Source: Terriglobia bacterium (GTDB taxonomy: Bacteria; Acidobacteriota; Terriglobia; Terriglobales; Acidobacteriaceae). Taken from it: 34,687 nt of DNA. Each line of letters starts with the position of its first letter. Position 1 is the first letter of the stretch. Position numbers and translations under genes: made by a program. The stretch is from the NCBI GenBank assembly GCA_020073525.1, contig JAIQFA010000057.1, forward strand, positions 1-34,687, given 5' to 3'. The notes beneath the pieces are model-generated. The model saw nothing but the letters and a program-made list of their open reading frames with translations. It ran no database searches and was not told the origin of the DNA. Positions 1-7,428 of this stretch are shown piece by piece.

Positions 1-1637
1 AGCGAGTATCCGAAAGTGGCGGCGATCACCTCGAAGTCGTACACGCGTTTGGCGTCGGGTTTTTCGTGGATGCGGTAGAGCGAGGCTATGCGTTTGTTTT
101 CCAGATAGTGCGCGACCGACTCGTTAGCCGAGAGCATGAATTCTTCGATGAGGCGGTGGGCGACGTTGCGCTCGGATCTCGTGATGCTCTTCATCATGCC
201 GAATTCGTCGAATTCGATGACCGGTTCTGGGAGATCGAAGTCGATCGAGCCGCGGCGCTTGCGCTTGCGGTTCAGGATCATCGCCAGATCGCGCATGCGC
301 TCGAAGTGGTCAATTTGACCGGCATATTCGCGGCGTGCCTCTGCGTCTCCCTCAATGACGGCATTCACGGCGGTATAGGTCATGCGGTTGGCGGAGCGGA
401 TCACGCCTTCGTTGATTTCGTAGCCGGCGATCTCTCCGTGGTGGTCGATCTCCATGGTGCAGGAGAGCACGAGGCGGTCGACCTGCGGACGGAGGCTGCA
501 AATGTCGGTCGAGAGTTCTAGCGGAAGCATGGGGACGGCGCGGTCGGGGAAATAGACGCTGGTGCCGCGCAGGCGGGCTTCCTGATCTAACGGAGAATTC
601 GGCGTTACGTATTGGGCTACGTCGGCGATGTGGACTTGCAGTTCGTAGTTTCCGTTTCCTAGTTGCCGGACGTGGACAGCGTCGTCGAAATCGCGTGCCG
701 TCTCGCCGTCGATGGTGACGATGGGCAGGTCGCGGTAGTCGCGGCGATGACGCAAGGCCTCGGCCGGAATTTCGGATGCGATGGCTTGCGCTTCTTCGAT
801 GACCTCGGGCGGGAAGCGGTGGGGCAGGTGAAACTTGCGGATCATGATCTCGACGTCGACGCCGAAGTCGTCTTCTTCGCCGAGAATCTCGATGACGCGG
901 CCGCGCGGGTTTTGCGTGGCGCTCGGCCAGTCGGTGATTTCCACATCGACTACGACGCCGTCTAGATCCTGCCAATCGGTGTGGACTTTGGCTTCGTCGC
1001 CTATTACTCGGTCTGGGGACTTCTGCTTTTGCGGCTTCGGTGGTTCGGTCGGAGAAATCTTAACCACAGAGGACACAGAGGTCACAGAGGATTGCGGGTT
1101 CTCCATCCCCGGCGGGATCACGATTTCCTGCGTTACTTTTTCGTCGATGGGCTTGACATAGTTATGACGGCTTCCGTAGTGGAAAATGCCGACTACGGTG
1201 GGATGCGCGCGCGAGAGCGAGCGGAGGATGCGGCCTTCGGCGCGGCCGTCGGTGCGTACGGCGGAAACTTCGACGAGGACGCGGTCGCCGTGCATCGATG
1301 ATCCGGTGGCGTGTGGGGGAATGAAGACATCGCCCGCGAGTCGGGACTTGAGGCTATCGTCGAGTGAACTGGCCTCAGGGATCACGAAGCCGAAGCCGTC
1401 GCGATGCATGGTCAGGCGGCCGACTAACATGTTGCGTCCCTTGGCGGCCTGCGGAATGGCGTAGCGTTCGGAGTCGACTTGCAGCAGTTCGCCTTTGCTG
1501 ACCAGTGCGTAGAGGCGGTCGGTCAGTTCGCGTCGGGCTTCGCCTCGGGCGCCGAGTTCGCGCAGGAGTTGCTTATGGCTCGCCATCTTCTTGGGCTGGC
1601 GGGCGATGTGGCGAAGGATCGCGGAATCGGTCAACAT
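1..1637 (-). CDS. rnr: Ribonuclease R, C-terminus beyond the window edge
   Basis: This is a 3'-5' exoribonuclease of the RNB/RNase II family that degrades structured RNA. The first 545 residues are present and the reading frame is open off the left edge. In order: a winged-helix-like N-terminus (about 1-65), a first cold-shock/OB domain (about 68-130, with GFGFVIP), a second OB domain (about 215-265) and the start of the catalytic RNB domain. The metal-binding acidic cluster is visible as D310, D316, D318 and D319 in the TIDGETARDFDDAV motif, spaced as in E. coli RNase R. The ATG at 1637 is the earliest possible start, because an in-frame TGA lies two codons upstream within a repeat. No Shine-Dalgarno sequence is seen; a 31-bp inverted repeat abuts the start. 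Residues 183-192 are encoded by an interspersed repeat (1062-1090) and lie in a Ser/Pro/Lys-rich linker between the OB domains. The gene follows a DinB gene on the same strand. Confidence 0.95.
   Translation of the reverse strand, partial: MLTDSAILRHIARQPKKMASHKQLLRELGARGEARRELTDRLYALVSKGELLQVDSERYAIPQAAKGRNMLVGRLTMHRDGFGFVIPEASSLDDSLKSRLAGDVFIPPHATGSSMHGDRVLVEVSAVRTDGRAEGRILRSLSRAHPTVVGIFHYGSRHNYVKPIDEKVTQEIVIPPGMENPQSSVTSVSSVVKISPTEPPKPQKQKSPDRVIGDEAKVHTDWQDLDGVVVDVEITDWPSATQNPRGRVIEILGEEDDFGVDVEIMIRKFHLPHRFPPEVIEEAQAIASEIPAEALRHRRDYRDLPIVTIDGETARDFDDAVHVRQLGNGNYELQVHIADVAQYVTPNSPLDQEARLRGTSVYFPDRAVPMLPLELSTDICSLRPQVDRLVLSCTMEIDHHGEIAGYEINEGVIRSANRMTYTAVNAVIEGDAEARREYAGQIDHFERMRDLAMILNRKRKRRGSIDFDLPEPVIEFDEFGMMKSITRSERNVAHRLIEEFMLSANESVAHYLENKRIASLYRIHEKPDAKRVYDFEVIAATFGYS
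1062..1090. repeat. ACAGAGG-type repeat unit inside rnr
   Basis: This is one unit of about 29 bp built of a degenerate 9-10 bp period (AACCACAGAGG, ACACAGAGG, TCACAGAGG). It is nearly identical to the units of the inverted pair at 4992-5067. It lies in frame inside rnr and encodes Ser/Val-rich linker residues. Translations of this repeat type are familiar to me from spurious proteins in many genomes. Confidence 0.85.
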
Positions 1638-1638
1638 C

Positions 1639-1726
1639 AGTTCTCAGTTCCCGGTTCTCAGTTCTCAGTCTTCGATCCAGTCATGGTTAAGGAAAACTGA
1701 GAACTGAGAACCGAGAACTGGGAACT
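1639..1726. repeat. GAGAACT-type repeat, inverted pair (31-bp arms)
   Basis: The arms are 1639-1669 and 1696-1726, each 31 nt, complementary except for two positions, with a 26-nt loop. Each arm is built of degenerate GAGAACT/GAGAACC periods. The pair fills almost the whole gap between the DinB gene and rnr and reaches to one base from the rnr start codon. Single units of the same family are at 7431-7460 and 9099-9127. Confidence 0.9.
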
Positions 1727-1735
1727 AGATTCACT

Positions 1736-2278
1736 TCAGCGCAGATATTTCTCCTCCAGAATTCTCCGATGATGCAGTTCGTGTCCAGCAATGACGTAGG
1801 CCAGGGCGCGCACGGTGATTTCAAGTTTGTTGGCTACGCCGCGGCGAGTCCAGGCGGCTTCGTCCAGATTGCGAAAGAGGGAGACGGTGGCGCGTCGGAC
1901 CGCGATGTAGTCCTCGATCAAGTCTGAGAATGGACGCCGCGCAAACGGGCTGTTGCGGACGTAGTCGTCCTGCTCATAGCCTTCGATGGGGGTTGCGTCG
2001 CCGCGCGAAATGCGCAGGGCGCGGTAGGCCATGATGCGCTCGGTATCGTTGATGTGGCCGAGCACTTCCTTCAGGCTCCACTTCTCAGGGGCATAGCGGA
2101 GATCGCCGTCGGCCTCGGTGCGTCCGGAGAGCAGCAGCAGCATCTGGCGGCGCTGGTCTTCGAGCGCGGCCAGCACATCGTTGCCTGGGACCAGCGAGGT
2201 GTAGCGGTCGTAGTAGGGAGCATTTTCTCCGGGCTGGGGCCGGAGGTGGGCGGTCGCGTTCGTCGTGGTAGGAGTCAT
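1736..2278 (-). CDS. DinB-family protein (YfiT/DinB four-helix fold)
   Basis: This 180-residue protein is of the usual DinB/YfiT length. These are four-helix-bundle proteins that often hold a metal through three histidines. Here the candidate ligands are the His in the EVLGHINDTER segment and two in the GHELHHRRIL segment near the C-terminus, the usual spacing. Family members include bacillithiol- or mycothiol-dependent transferases and many proteins of unknown reaction, so the substrate cannot be named. The ATG at 2278 is preceded by GAGGA at good spacing. The gene lies 98 bp upstream of rnr on the same strand, but the gap is filled by a strong inverted repeat, so co-expression is uncertain. 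Upstream, 2279-2563 holds no recognisable gene. Confidence 0.8.
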   Translation of the reverse strand: MTPTTTNATAHLRPQPGENAPYYDRYTSLVPGNDVLAALEDQRRQMLLLLSGRTEADGDLRYAPEKWSLKEVLGHINDTERIMAYRALRISRGDATPIEGYEQDDYVRNSPFARRPFSDLIEDYIAVRRATVSLFRNLDEAAWTRRGVANKLEITVRALAYVIAGHELHHRRILEEKYLR

Positions 2279-2563
2279 GATTCCTCGTCAGGGATAGCAC
2301 ACGGTCAGGCGGTGCCCCACGGTTCCATATTATCGCGGTAGAAGAATTACCGCAGGCCGGGCAGGGGTTACACGATCAGAGGCAAGACCAATCGTGCCAT
2401 GCTGCTGGAGGAACCACGAGGGGAACTATGGAAATCAATAAGAAAACGTAAATTTCCACAGCGCGAGGCGTTTACCGAGGAGTACAATTCGCTTTGGCAG
2501 CTGAAATGCGGCGACGATCTTGAAAGCCCCTTAATTACTAAAGAGGAAAGGATTTCGACGACA

Positions 2564-3100
2564 ATGTGGAAGCCCACAAATCAACCTGCGACACCTGGCC
2601 GGCCGGCTGAGCCCGAGCGTCCGAGCACATCCACGGCGGCGACGACGGCACCGGTCGTGAGCATGAGCGAGCCTGGGGCGGCGCCGCGCCCGGTTACGAC
2701 CACCACTTCGGATCAAGCTACCATTGGCAAGTCGCTGGTGATCAAAGGCGAAGTGACTGGCTCCGAGTCTTTATATATTGACGGCCGGGTGGAGGGATCG
2801 ATCAACCTCTCCGGCAATCGCGTCACCATCGGCCGCAATGGAGTGGTCGCAGCGAACATCAATGCGCGGGAGATCGTGGTGCTCGGCAAGGTGCGGGGCA
2901 ACCTGACGGCGAGCGACCGGGTCGATATCCGCAGCGACGGTTCGCTGACGGGCGACGTGGTGGCGGCGCGCATTTCGATTGAAGACGGCGCGTTCTTCAA
3001 GGGCGGCATCGACATCCGCAAAGGGGGATCGAAGCCGGAAGAAGTCACCAAGGCTGTTTCGAGTTCGTCGCCGGAACCGGCGATTGCGGCGAGAGCATAA
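2564..3100 (+). CDS. Bactofilin (polymer-forming cytoskeletal protein)
   Basis: This 178-residue protein has a Pro/Thr/Ala-rich disordered N-terminus (about 1-52), a beta-helical bactofilin domain (about 53-155, beginning IGKSLVIKGEVTGSESLYID) and a polar tail. The regular repeats of the form 'xxGxVxGxI/L' with hydrophobic residues facing inward are typical of the DUF583/bactofilin fold. Bactofilins polymerise without nucleotide into filaments or membrane-associated scaffolds and often organise cell-wall enzymes. The frame is open further upstream to 2399, but the ATG at 2564 is chosen because GAGGAAAGG precedes it at a workable distance and the upstream residues look unlike the family. A strong terminator follows. 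The neighbour murJ (opposite strand) is also a cell-envelope gene, though not in the same operon. Confidence 0.9.
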   Translation: MWKPTNQPATPGRPAEPERPSTSTAATTAPVVSMSEPGAAPRPVTTTTSDQATIGKSLVIKGEVTGSESLYIDGRVEGSINLSGNRVTIGRNGVVAANINAREIVVLGKVRGNLTASDRVDIRSDGSLTGDVVAARISIEDGAFFKGGIDIRKGGSKPEEVTKAVSSSSPEPAIAARA

Positions 3101-3133
3101 GAGTCGGCTCTCGGCTTACGAATTCTTCAACGG

Positions 3134-3165
3134 AAAGGGCATCCTTGTTTTGAGGATGCCCTTTT
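3134..3165 (+). terminator. Rho-independent terminator after bactofilin
   Basis: An 11-bp perfect stem (3134-3144 with 3154-3164) encloses a 9-nt loop and is followed by a T-rich stretch. It lies 33 bp after the bactofilin stop codon. Confidence 0.85.
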
Positions 3166-3199
3166 GCTTTAGGAGATTGTGGGTAGGCAAAACATTCTT

Positions 3200-3277
3200 G
3201 TAGAGACGCGGCTTGCCGCGTCTTCTTTGCTGGGAGTGTGGCGCTGCGGGCGGAGACGGGGCAAGCCCCGTCTCTAC
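3200..3277. repeat. GTAG-hairpin REP pair (BIME-like)
   Basis: GTAG at 3200-3203 is followed by the palindrome GACGCGGCTTGCCGCGTC. After a short spacer comes a second palindrome, GACGGGGCAAGCCCCGTC, ending in CTAC (3274-3277), the reverse complement of GTAG. This head-to-head layout matches REP/BIME elements. The element sits about 20 bp beyond the murJ stop codon. Confidence 0.85.
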
Positions 3278-3295
3278 GACGAATCTGGACGATTC

Positions 3296-4915
3296 CTACG
3301 GTTCTTTGCCTGTCGCCATCGTTTCGGCTGTGCCGCCTTCAGCAACTCGTGGAAAGGCTGTTGGCTTTTTCCTCCGAAGGTCTGCCGGTAATTCCGAACG
3401 CAACAGCCAGAGTCCGGCGGCGACGGCCGCCGCCCAGGTCAAGGAACCGAGCGCGAGGGCGAGGAGATCGGCGCGGCGGCTGCCATTGAGTGAGATCGAG
3501 CGCATGACTTCATGACTCAAGCCGCCGGAAACGACACCGACCACAGCGGCCTTCGACAATTCTTTCCAATTCATGCCGCCGAGCGGCACCATGCCTCGTA
3601 TATGCAGGAGCAGGGCGATGGCCACAGCGTTGGCGGCGATGCCAACGTCGGAGGCGATGGCCAATCCGGTGACCGAGAGCGTCCGGAAGAACAGCGAGTA
3701 GATCGGGAGAGATGCGAGGGTGATGAGGGTGGTGGCAATCATCGGAGTCAGGGTATTGCCGGAAGCATAGAACGCGCGGGCATACAGCGCCTGACTGGAC
3801 CACAAGGCCAGCGAGAGCGAGAACCAGAAAAAATAAATGGCGGTGGACTCCGAATCGGCGAAGGTGAAGTGCCCGCGGCGATACACGAGATCGATGAGTG
3901 GGACCGCAATGGCCATCATCCAGCCGGTCACGAGCAAAGAAGCCGCCGTGATGCGATAGACCGAGCCGTTCACCGTGGCGGCGAATTCCTCGAACTTTTT
4001 TTCTCCGAAGAGGCGTGAGAAAAAAGGGAGAGATGCTTGTCCGACGGCTTGTCCAAGAATGGCGATGGGCACGGCGAAGAGACGCTTGGCATAGTTCAGG
4101 CGCGCGATGTCGCCGATGCCGCTCGAGGCGAAGTAGCGGAGGATCCAGTCGTCGGCTGTGACCAGCGAAACGCCCAGCATCAGCGGGATGGAGAGGTGTA
4201 CCCACTCGCGGAACGCGGGATTCTTCACGTCGAATGAAGGCCGGTATCCGGTGCCGATTTTGGCGGCGCCGATCGCGTTGATCAGGAATGGACCGGCGAT
4301 ACTGCCGGCGAGGGCGCCGAAGGCAAGGGAAGCGATTCCCATCTGGCGTCCCGCGATGACTCCACCGGCGATGATGAAGATGTTGTAGATCAGCGGACCG
4401 AATGCGGGCAACAGGAACAGGCGGTGCGAGAGCAGTACGGCCGAGACGACTCCACCAACATAGAAGAAAATCTGCGCCGGCAGCAGGATTCGCGTCAGAT
4501 GGACGCAGAGTTGCAATTGCTCGGGCGTGAAGCCGTGGAACATCCAACCGGCGAATTGCGGCGTGAAGACCTCGGCCAGAATGGTGCCAGCGACGAAGAC
4601 GGTGGTCATCACGGTAATGATGATCGAGAACGTTTTCTTGGCATCCTCCTCGCGCTTTTCCGCGAGAAACCGGGTGTAGATGGAGATGAACGTGATCGAG
4701 GCGGTGCCTCCGGCGAGAATGTAATTGAGCCAGTCGGGCAGGGTGAAGGCGGCGACGTAGGCGTCGGTCTGCTGTCCGGCGCCGAAGGCGTAGGCGATGT
4801 AGGCCTCGCGGATGTATCCGATCACGCGCGAGAGCGTGATCGTCGTCATCAGCAGCAAGGTCGCTGAGAAGGCGGTGTGCTGGTGCGATGGACGAAAGAA
4901 GCGCAACAGACGCAT
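3296..4915 (-). CDS. murJ: Lipid II flippase MurJ (MviN)
   Basis: MurJ moves the peptidoglycan precursor lipid II from the inner to the outer face of the cytoplasmic membrane. The protein has 539 residues (E. coli MurJ about 511) and hydrophobic segments throughout, consistent with the 14 membrane helices of the MOP exporter family. The N-terminal signature SRVIGYIREAYIAYAFGAG, followed by TDAYVAAFTLPDWLNYILAGG, matches the conserved MurJ start with its essential arginine. The ATG at 4915 puts this signature at the usual distance from the N-terminus. The C-terminus is a short Lys/Glu-rich tail ending at the edge of a REP element. The gene is divergent from the aminotransferase at 5127, with an inverted repeat between. 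No partner gene of peptidoglycan synthesis is adjacent. Confidence 0.95.
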   Translation of the reverse strand: MRLLRFFRPSHQHTAFSATLLLMTTITLSRVIGYIREAYIAYAFGAGQQTDAYVAAFTLPDWLNYILAGGTASITFISIYTRFLAEKREEDAKKTFSIIITVMTTVFVAGTILAEVFTPQFAGWMFHGFTPEQLQLCVHLTRILLPAQIFFYVGGVVSAVLLSHRLFLLPAFGPLIYNIFIIAGGVIAGRQMGIASLAFGALAGSIAGPFLINAIGAAKIGTGYRPSFDVKNPAFREWVHLSIPLMLGVSLVTADDWILRYFASSGIGDIARLNYAKRLFAVPIAILGQAVGQASLPFFSRLFGEKKFEEFAATVNGSVYRITAASLLVTGWMMAIAVPLIDLVYRRGHFTFADSESTAIYFFWFSLSLALWSSQALYARAFYASGNTLTPMIATTLITLASLPIYSLFFRTLSVTGLAIASDVGIAANAVAIALLLHIRGMVPLGGMNWKELSKAAVVGVVSGGLSHEVMRSISLNGSRRADLLALALGSLTWAAAVAAGLWLLRSELPADLRRKKPTAFPRVAEGGTAETMATGKEP

Positions 4916-4991
4916 CGTTTGCAGATTAACGCATCTGGGAAGATGACGGGGACATATCGACAGGATGGAATCGGGAATGGCACTTGGCGTT

Positions 4992-5067
4992 CCCCTGTGT
5001 TCCTCTGTGTCCTCTGTGGTTCACGCTTTCAGTTCTTAACCACAGAGGACACAGAGGTCCACAGGGG
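4992..5067. repeat. ACAGAGG-type repeat, inverted pair (30-bp arms)
   Basis: The arms are 4992-5021 and 5038-5067, complementary at 28 of 30 positions, with a 16-nt loop. Each arm is the same unit as the one inside rnr (1062-1090). The pair lies between the divergent murJ and aminotransferase genes. Confidence 0.9.
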
Positions 5068-5090
5068 AAAACCACAATTCGCACATAGCT

Positions 5091-5120
5091 TTGACAGGCT
5101 CCTGTTTCGACCAGCATAAT
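5091..5120 (+). promoter_or_regulatory. Candidate sigma-70 promoter, possibly leaderless
   Basis: A perfect -35 box TTGACA (5091-5096) and a near-consensus -10 box CATAAT (5115-5120) are 18 bp apart. The expected transcription start is about 5126-5128, which coincides with the GTG start codon at 5127. No Shine-Dalgarno sequence is visible. This would give a leaderless mRNA. Confidence 0.6.
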
Positions 5121-5126
5121 CCGGCT

Positions 5127-6503
5127 GTGACTGAACCTACTTTGATCCAGCAACAACTCTGCACCCCGGTGCTGCGGCGGTCGTTTCGTAAGCCTTATCC
5201 CGCGGCTGTGCGGGGCGAGGGCGTCTATGTGTGGGATGGCGACGGCAATCGCTATTTGGATTTCTCGGGATCGGCGGCGGTGAACTTCATTGGACATGGC
5301 GTTCGCGAAATTGCTGACGCCATGGTGGAGCAGGCTCGGCAGTTGGAGTTTGTGCATACTAGCCAGTTCACTACTCCGGTGGCCGAAGAATTTGCTGCGG
5401 AGTTGCTCGATTTTGCCGGCGATCATTTTCGCGGCGGTGCAGTGTATTTCACTTGCGGCGGATCGGAGTCGGTCGAGACCGCGTTGAAGCTGGCGCGCCA
5501 GTACCAGGTGGAGATCGGCGAGAAAAAGCGGCATCAGATTCTGAGCCGCCAGCAGAGCTATCACGGGTCGACGCTCGGCGCGCTGTCGGTTTCGGGCAAC
5601 AAGAAGCGGCGGGAAATATATCTGCCGATGGTGCGCGAGGTTGAGCACATCGGCATACCTTATTGCTATCGCTGCGCCTTTGACTGCACCGACAGTTGCT
5701 ACAACTGCGGACAGCAATATGCCGCGGAACTGGAACGGGCGATTCAAACGGCGAAGGGCCAAGCAGCGGGCTTCATCTTTGAACCCATGAGCGGCGCGAC
5801 CCTGGGTGCGGTCACGCCTCCTCCGGGATACTTGCAGGCCATCGCGGAGATTTGCCAGCGCCATGGTGTGTTGCTGATCGCCGATGAAGTGATGACCGGC
5901 ATGGGGCGCACCGGCCGGAATTTTGCGGTTGAACACTGGGGAGTTGCGCCCGATATCCTGGTTACCGCCAAGGGGCTTTCGTCGGGATACGCTCCGCTGG
6001 GCGCGGTGATTGCCAGCAAGAAAGTGGTCGACGCGATTGCCGTTGGCTCGGGAGCTTTTCTGCACGGCTTTACTTACAATGCGCACCCGGTTTCGGTGGC
6101 TGCGGGGCGCGCGGTGCTGCGGCGAATGCGGTCATTGAAGTTGGTTCACGCGGCGGATTCGCAGAGCGAGGGAACGGCGGGGTCGGCTCTGAACCACGCT
6201 TTGGAGAGTTTGCGCGATCTGGATGCGGTGGGGGATGTTCGGGGGCTGGGGTTGTTGTGCGGCGTTGAGTTCGTGGCTGACAAGAAGACGAAGTCTCCCT
6301 TTCCGGCGGAGAAGAATTTTGCCGGGCTGGTGGGGCAGGCATGTTCGCGGCGTGGGCTGCTCGTTTATCCCATGCAGGGATGTGTGGACGGAGTTGCTGG
6401 CGATCATTTGTTGATTGCGCCTCCGGCGGTCATCACTCCTGAGCAGAATAGCTGGGCAGTGGAGCAGATTCGGGCTGCGGTTGTGGAATGCGGCGACCTC
6501 TGA
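5127..6503 (+). CDS. Class III PLP aminotransferase with a Cys-rich insert
   Basis: This 458-residue protein belongs to fold-type I, class III aminotransferases (GABA/ornithine/acetylornithine group). The PLP lysine is K282 in the TAKGLSSGYAPLGAV motif, and the cofactor aspartate lies in LLIADEVMTGMGRTG. The N-terminal YVWDGDGNRYLDFSGSAAVN motif is typical. Between the two halves of the PLP domain is a short segment with five cysteines (about residues 180, 183, 187, 191 and 194), in the place where related enzymes carry a YCYRCPF-type motif. The substrate is unknown. The GTG at 5127 is chosen because it begins the conserved N-terminus and a strong promoter places the transcript start there; the TTG at 5091 would lie in the -35 box. 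A REP element begins three bases after the stop codon. The gene appears monocistronic. Confidence 0.88.
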   Translation: MTEPTLIQQQLCTPVLRRSFRKPYPAAVRGEGVYVWDGDGNRYLDFSGSAAVNFIGHGVREIADAMVEQARQLEFVHTSQFTTPVAEEFAAELLDFAGDHFRGGAVYFTCGGSESVETALKLARQYQVEIGEKKRHQILSRQQSYHGSTLGALSVSGNKKRREIYLPMVREVEHIGIPYCYRCAFDCTDSCYNCGQQYAAELERAIQTAKGQAAGFIFEPMSGATLGAVTPPPGYLQAIAEICQRHGVLLIADEVMTGMGRTGRNFAVEHWGVAPDILVTAKGLSSGYAPLGAVIASKKVVDAIAVGSGAFLHGFTYNAHPVSVAAGRAVLRRMRSLKLVHAADSQSEGTAGSALNHALESLRDLDAVGDVRGLGLLCGVEFVADKKTKSPFPAEKNFAGLVGQACSRRGLLVYPMQGCVDGVAGDHLLIAPPAVITPEQNSWAVEQIRAAVVECGDL

Positions 6504-6505
6504 AG

Positions 6506-6549
6506 GCCGAGCTTCGCTCGGCTTGGACGGGCGAGGCGCCCGTCCCTAC
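6506..6549. repeat. REP element of the GCCGAGC/GGACGGG type
   Basis: Two hairpins lie in tandem: GCCGAG/CTCGGC (6506-6522) and GGACGGGCG/CGCCCGTCC (6525-6545), ending in CTAC. Read on the minus strand this is GTAG followed at once by a hairpin, the RAYT-type REP layout. It begins two bases after the aminotransferase stop codon. Relatives are at 8108-8150 and 8779-8822. Confidence 0.8.
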
Positions 6550-6680
6550 ACAAACCATTGGCTATCCACCCGTTTGTACTGGACGAGGTAGTCCTCTAAC
6601 CATCTGCAATATATAGACTTATTAGTTGACCTGCATTTTATCTGCGCTGCATTGTCATCGCGGCGCGTCCCGCCGCATAG

Positions 6681-6699
6681 TGCCTCCAGTACGGAGGCA
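6681..6699 (+). promoter_or_regulatory. Hairpin that sequesters the Shine-Dalgarno sequence
   Basis: TGCCTCC (6681-6687) and GGAGGCA (6693-6699) are perfectly complementary over 7 bp with a 5-nt loop. The right arm contains the GGAGG ribosome binding site (6693-6697) of the gene that starts at 6703. The folded form would hide the ribosome binding site. Confidence 0.55.
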
Positions 6700-6702
6700 A
6701 TC

Positions 6703-7428
6703 ATGGCCACCTCATTTGCGGACTTTGCGGAACAGATCAATCCTAAGACTTTGGCAGAGGCCCGCCGTGCCGACTTCCGGCAGGCGACGCGGGTCCACCG
6801 AAGTTTCCTGGCGGCCGGGGAGAAACGAGCTCTTGTCTGGATGGCTGAGCGCGTGCCTGCTTGGGTCAACTCCGACCATCTGACCCTGCTCGGCTTTATC
6901 GCCCAGATCGCAACCGGTGTCTGCTACGCCCTCGCCGTTTATGACCGACGCATGTTGCTTGCCGCCATCGTGTGTCTTGCTGTGAACTGGTTCGGCGACA
7001 GCCTTGACGGAACCTTGGCGCGCGTGCGGCAGCAGCAACGTCCTCGTTATGGTTTCTACGTGGACCACATCATCGACTCTATCGGTGCTGTGGCGATGAT
7101 GGGCGGGCTGGCACTTTCCGGATACATGCATCCGGTGATTGCAATTGGGCTGCTGATTGCGTTTCTGCTGCTTTCCATCCAGTCGTACCTGGCGACCTAC
7201 ACGCTTGGGGAATTTCATCTTTCGATGTGGCGCTTCGGGCCGACCGAGTTGCGCGTTCTGCTGGCGGTTGGCAACCTGGCGATGTTTCGCTGGGCGTGGG
7301 TGATGCACGGGCGCTACCGGCTGTTTGATATTGGCGGCGCGATTGGGCTGGCTGTAATGCTGCTGATGCTGGTAGTTGTCAGCGTGAAGAACACGGTGCG
7401 GCTTTACCGGGAAGAGAGGATTGAATGA
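6703..7428 (+). CDS. CDP-alcohol phosphatidyltransferase family protein
   Basis: This 241-residue membrane enzyme is of the class that transfers a phospho-substituent from a CDP-alcohol or CDP-diacylglycerol to an acceptor alcohol. The signature Dx2DGx2ARx(8-9)Gx3Dx3D is complete: D99, D102, G103, A106, R107, G117, D121 and D125. Several hydrophobic helices follow. The donor and acceptor cannot be told; candidates are phosphatidylglycerol-, phosphatidylinositol- or archaetidyl-type products. The ATG at 6703 is chosen over the TTG at 6652 because GGAGG precedes it by 5 bp. The ATGA overlap with the next gene, a GtrA-like protein, shows translational coupling. That pairing suggests a role in lipid-linked sugar or polyprenyl-phosphate chemistry, which is inference. 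A hairpin covers the ribosome binding site. Confidence 0.88.
   Translation: MATSFADFAEQINPKTLAEARRADFRQATRVHRSFLAAGEKRALVWMAERVPAWVNSDHLTLLGFIAQIATGVCYALAVYDRRMLLAAIVCLAVNWFGDSLDGTLARVRQQQRPRYGFYVDHIIDSIGAVAMMGGLALSGYMHPVIAIGLLIAFLLLSIQSYLATYTLGEFHLSMWRFGPTELRVLLAVGNLAMFRWAWVMHGRYRLFDIGGAIGLAVMLLMLVVVSVKNTVRLYREERIE

Noticed and set aside
1639..1726. A CRISPR array, suggested by short regular repeats
   Set aside because: The repeats are inverted pairs of degenerate units without unique spacers of constant length, and no cas gene is present.
2399..2563. A longer bactofilin start 55 codons upstream
   Set aside because: The added residues do not resemble the family and the ATG at 2564 has the better ribosome binding site.
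4926..6086. A 386-codon open frame on the minus strand across the aminotransferase gene
   Set aside because: It lies antisense to the class III aminotransferase, has no family motif, and part of it is translated repeat. High-GC genes often leave long antisense frames open.
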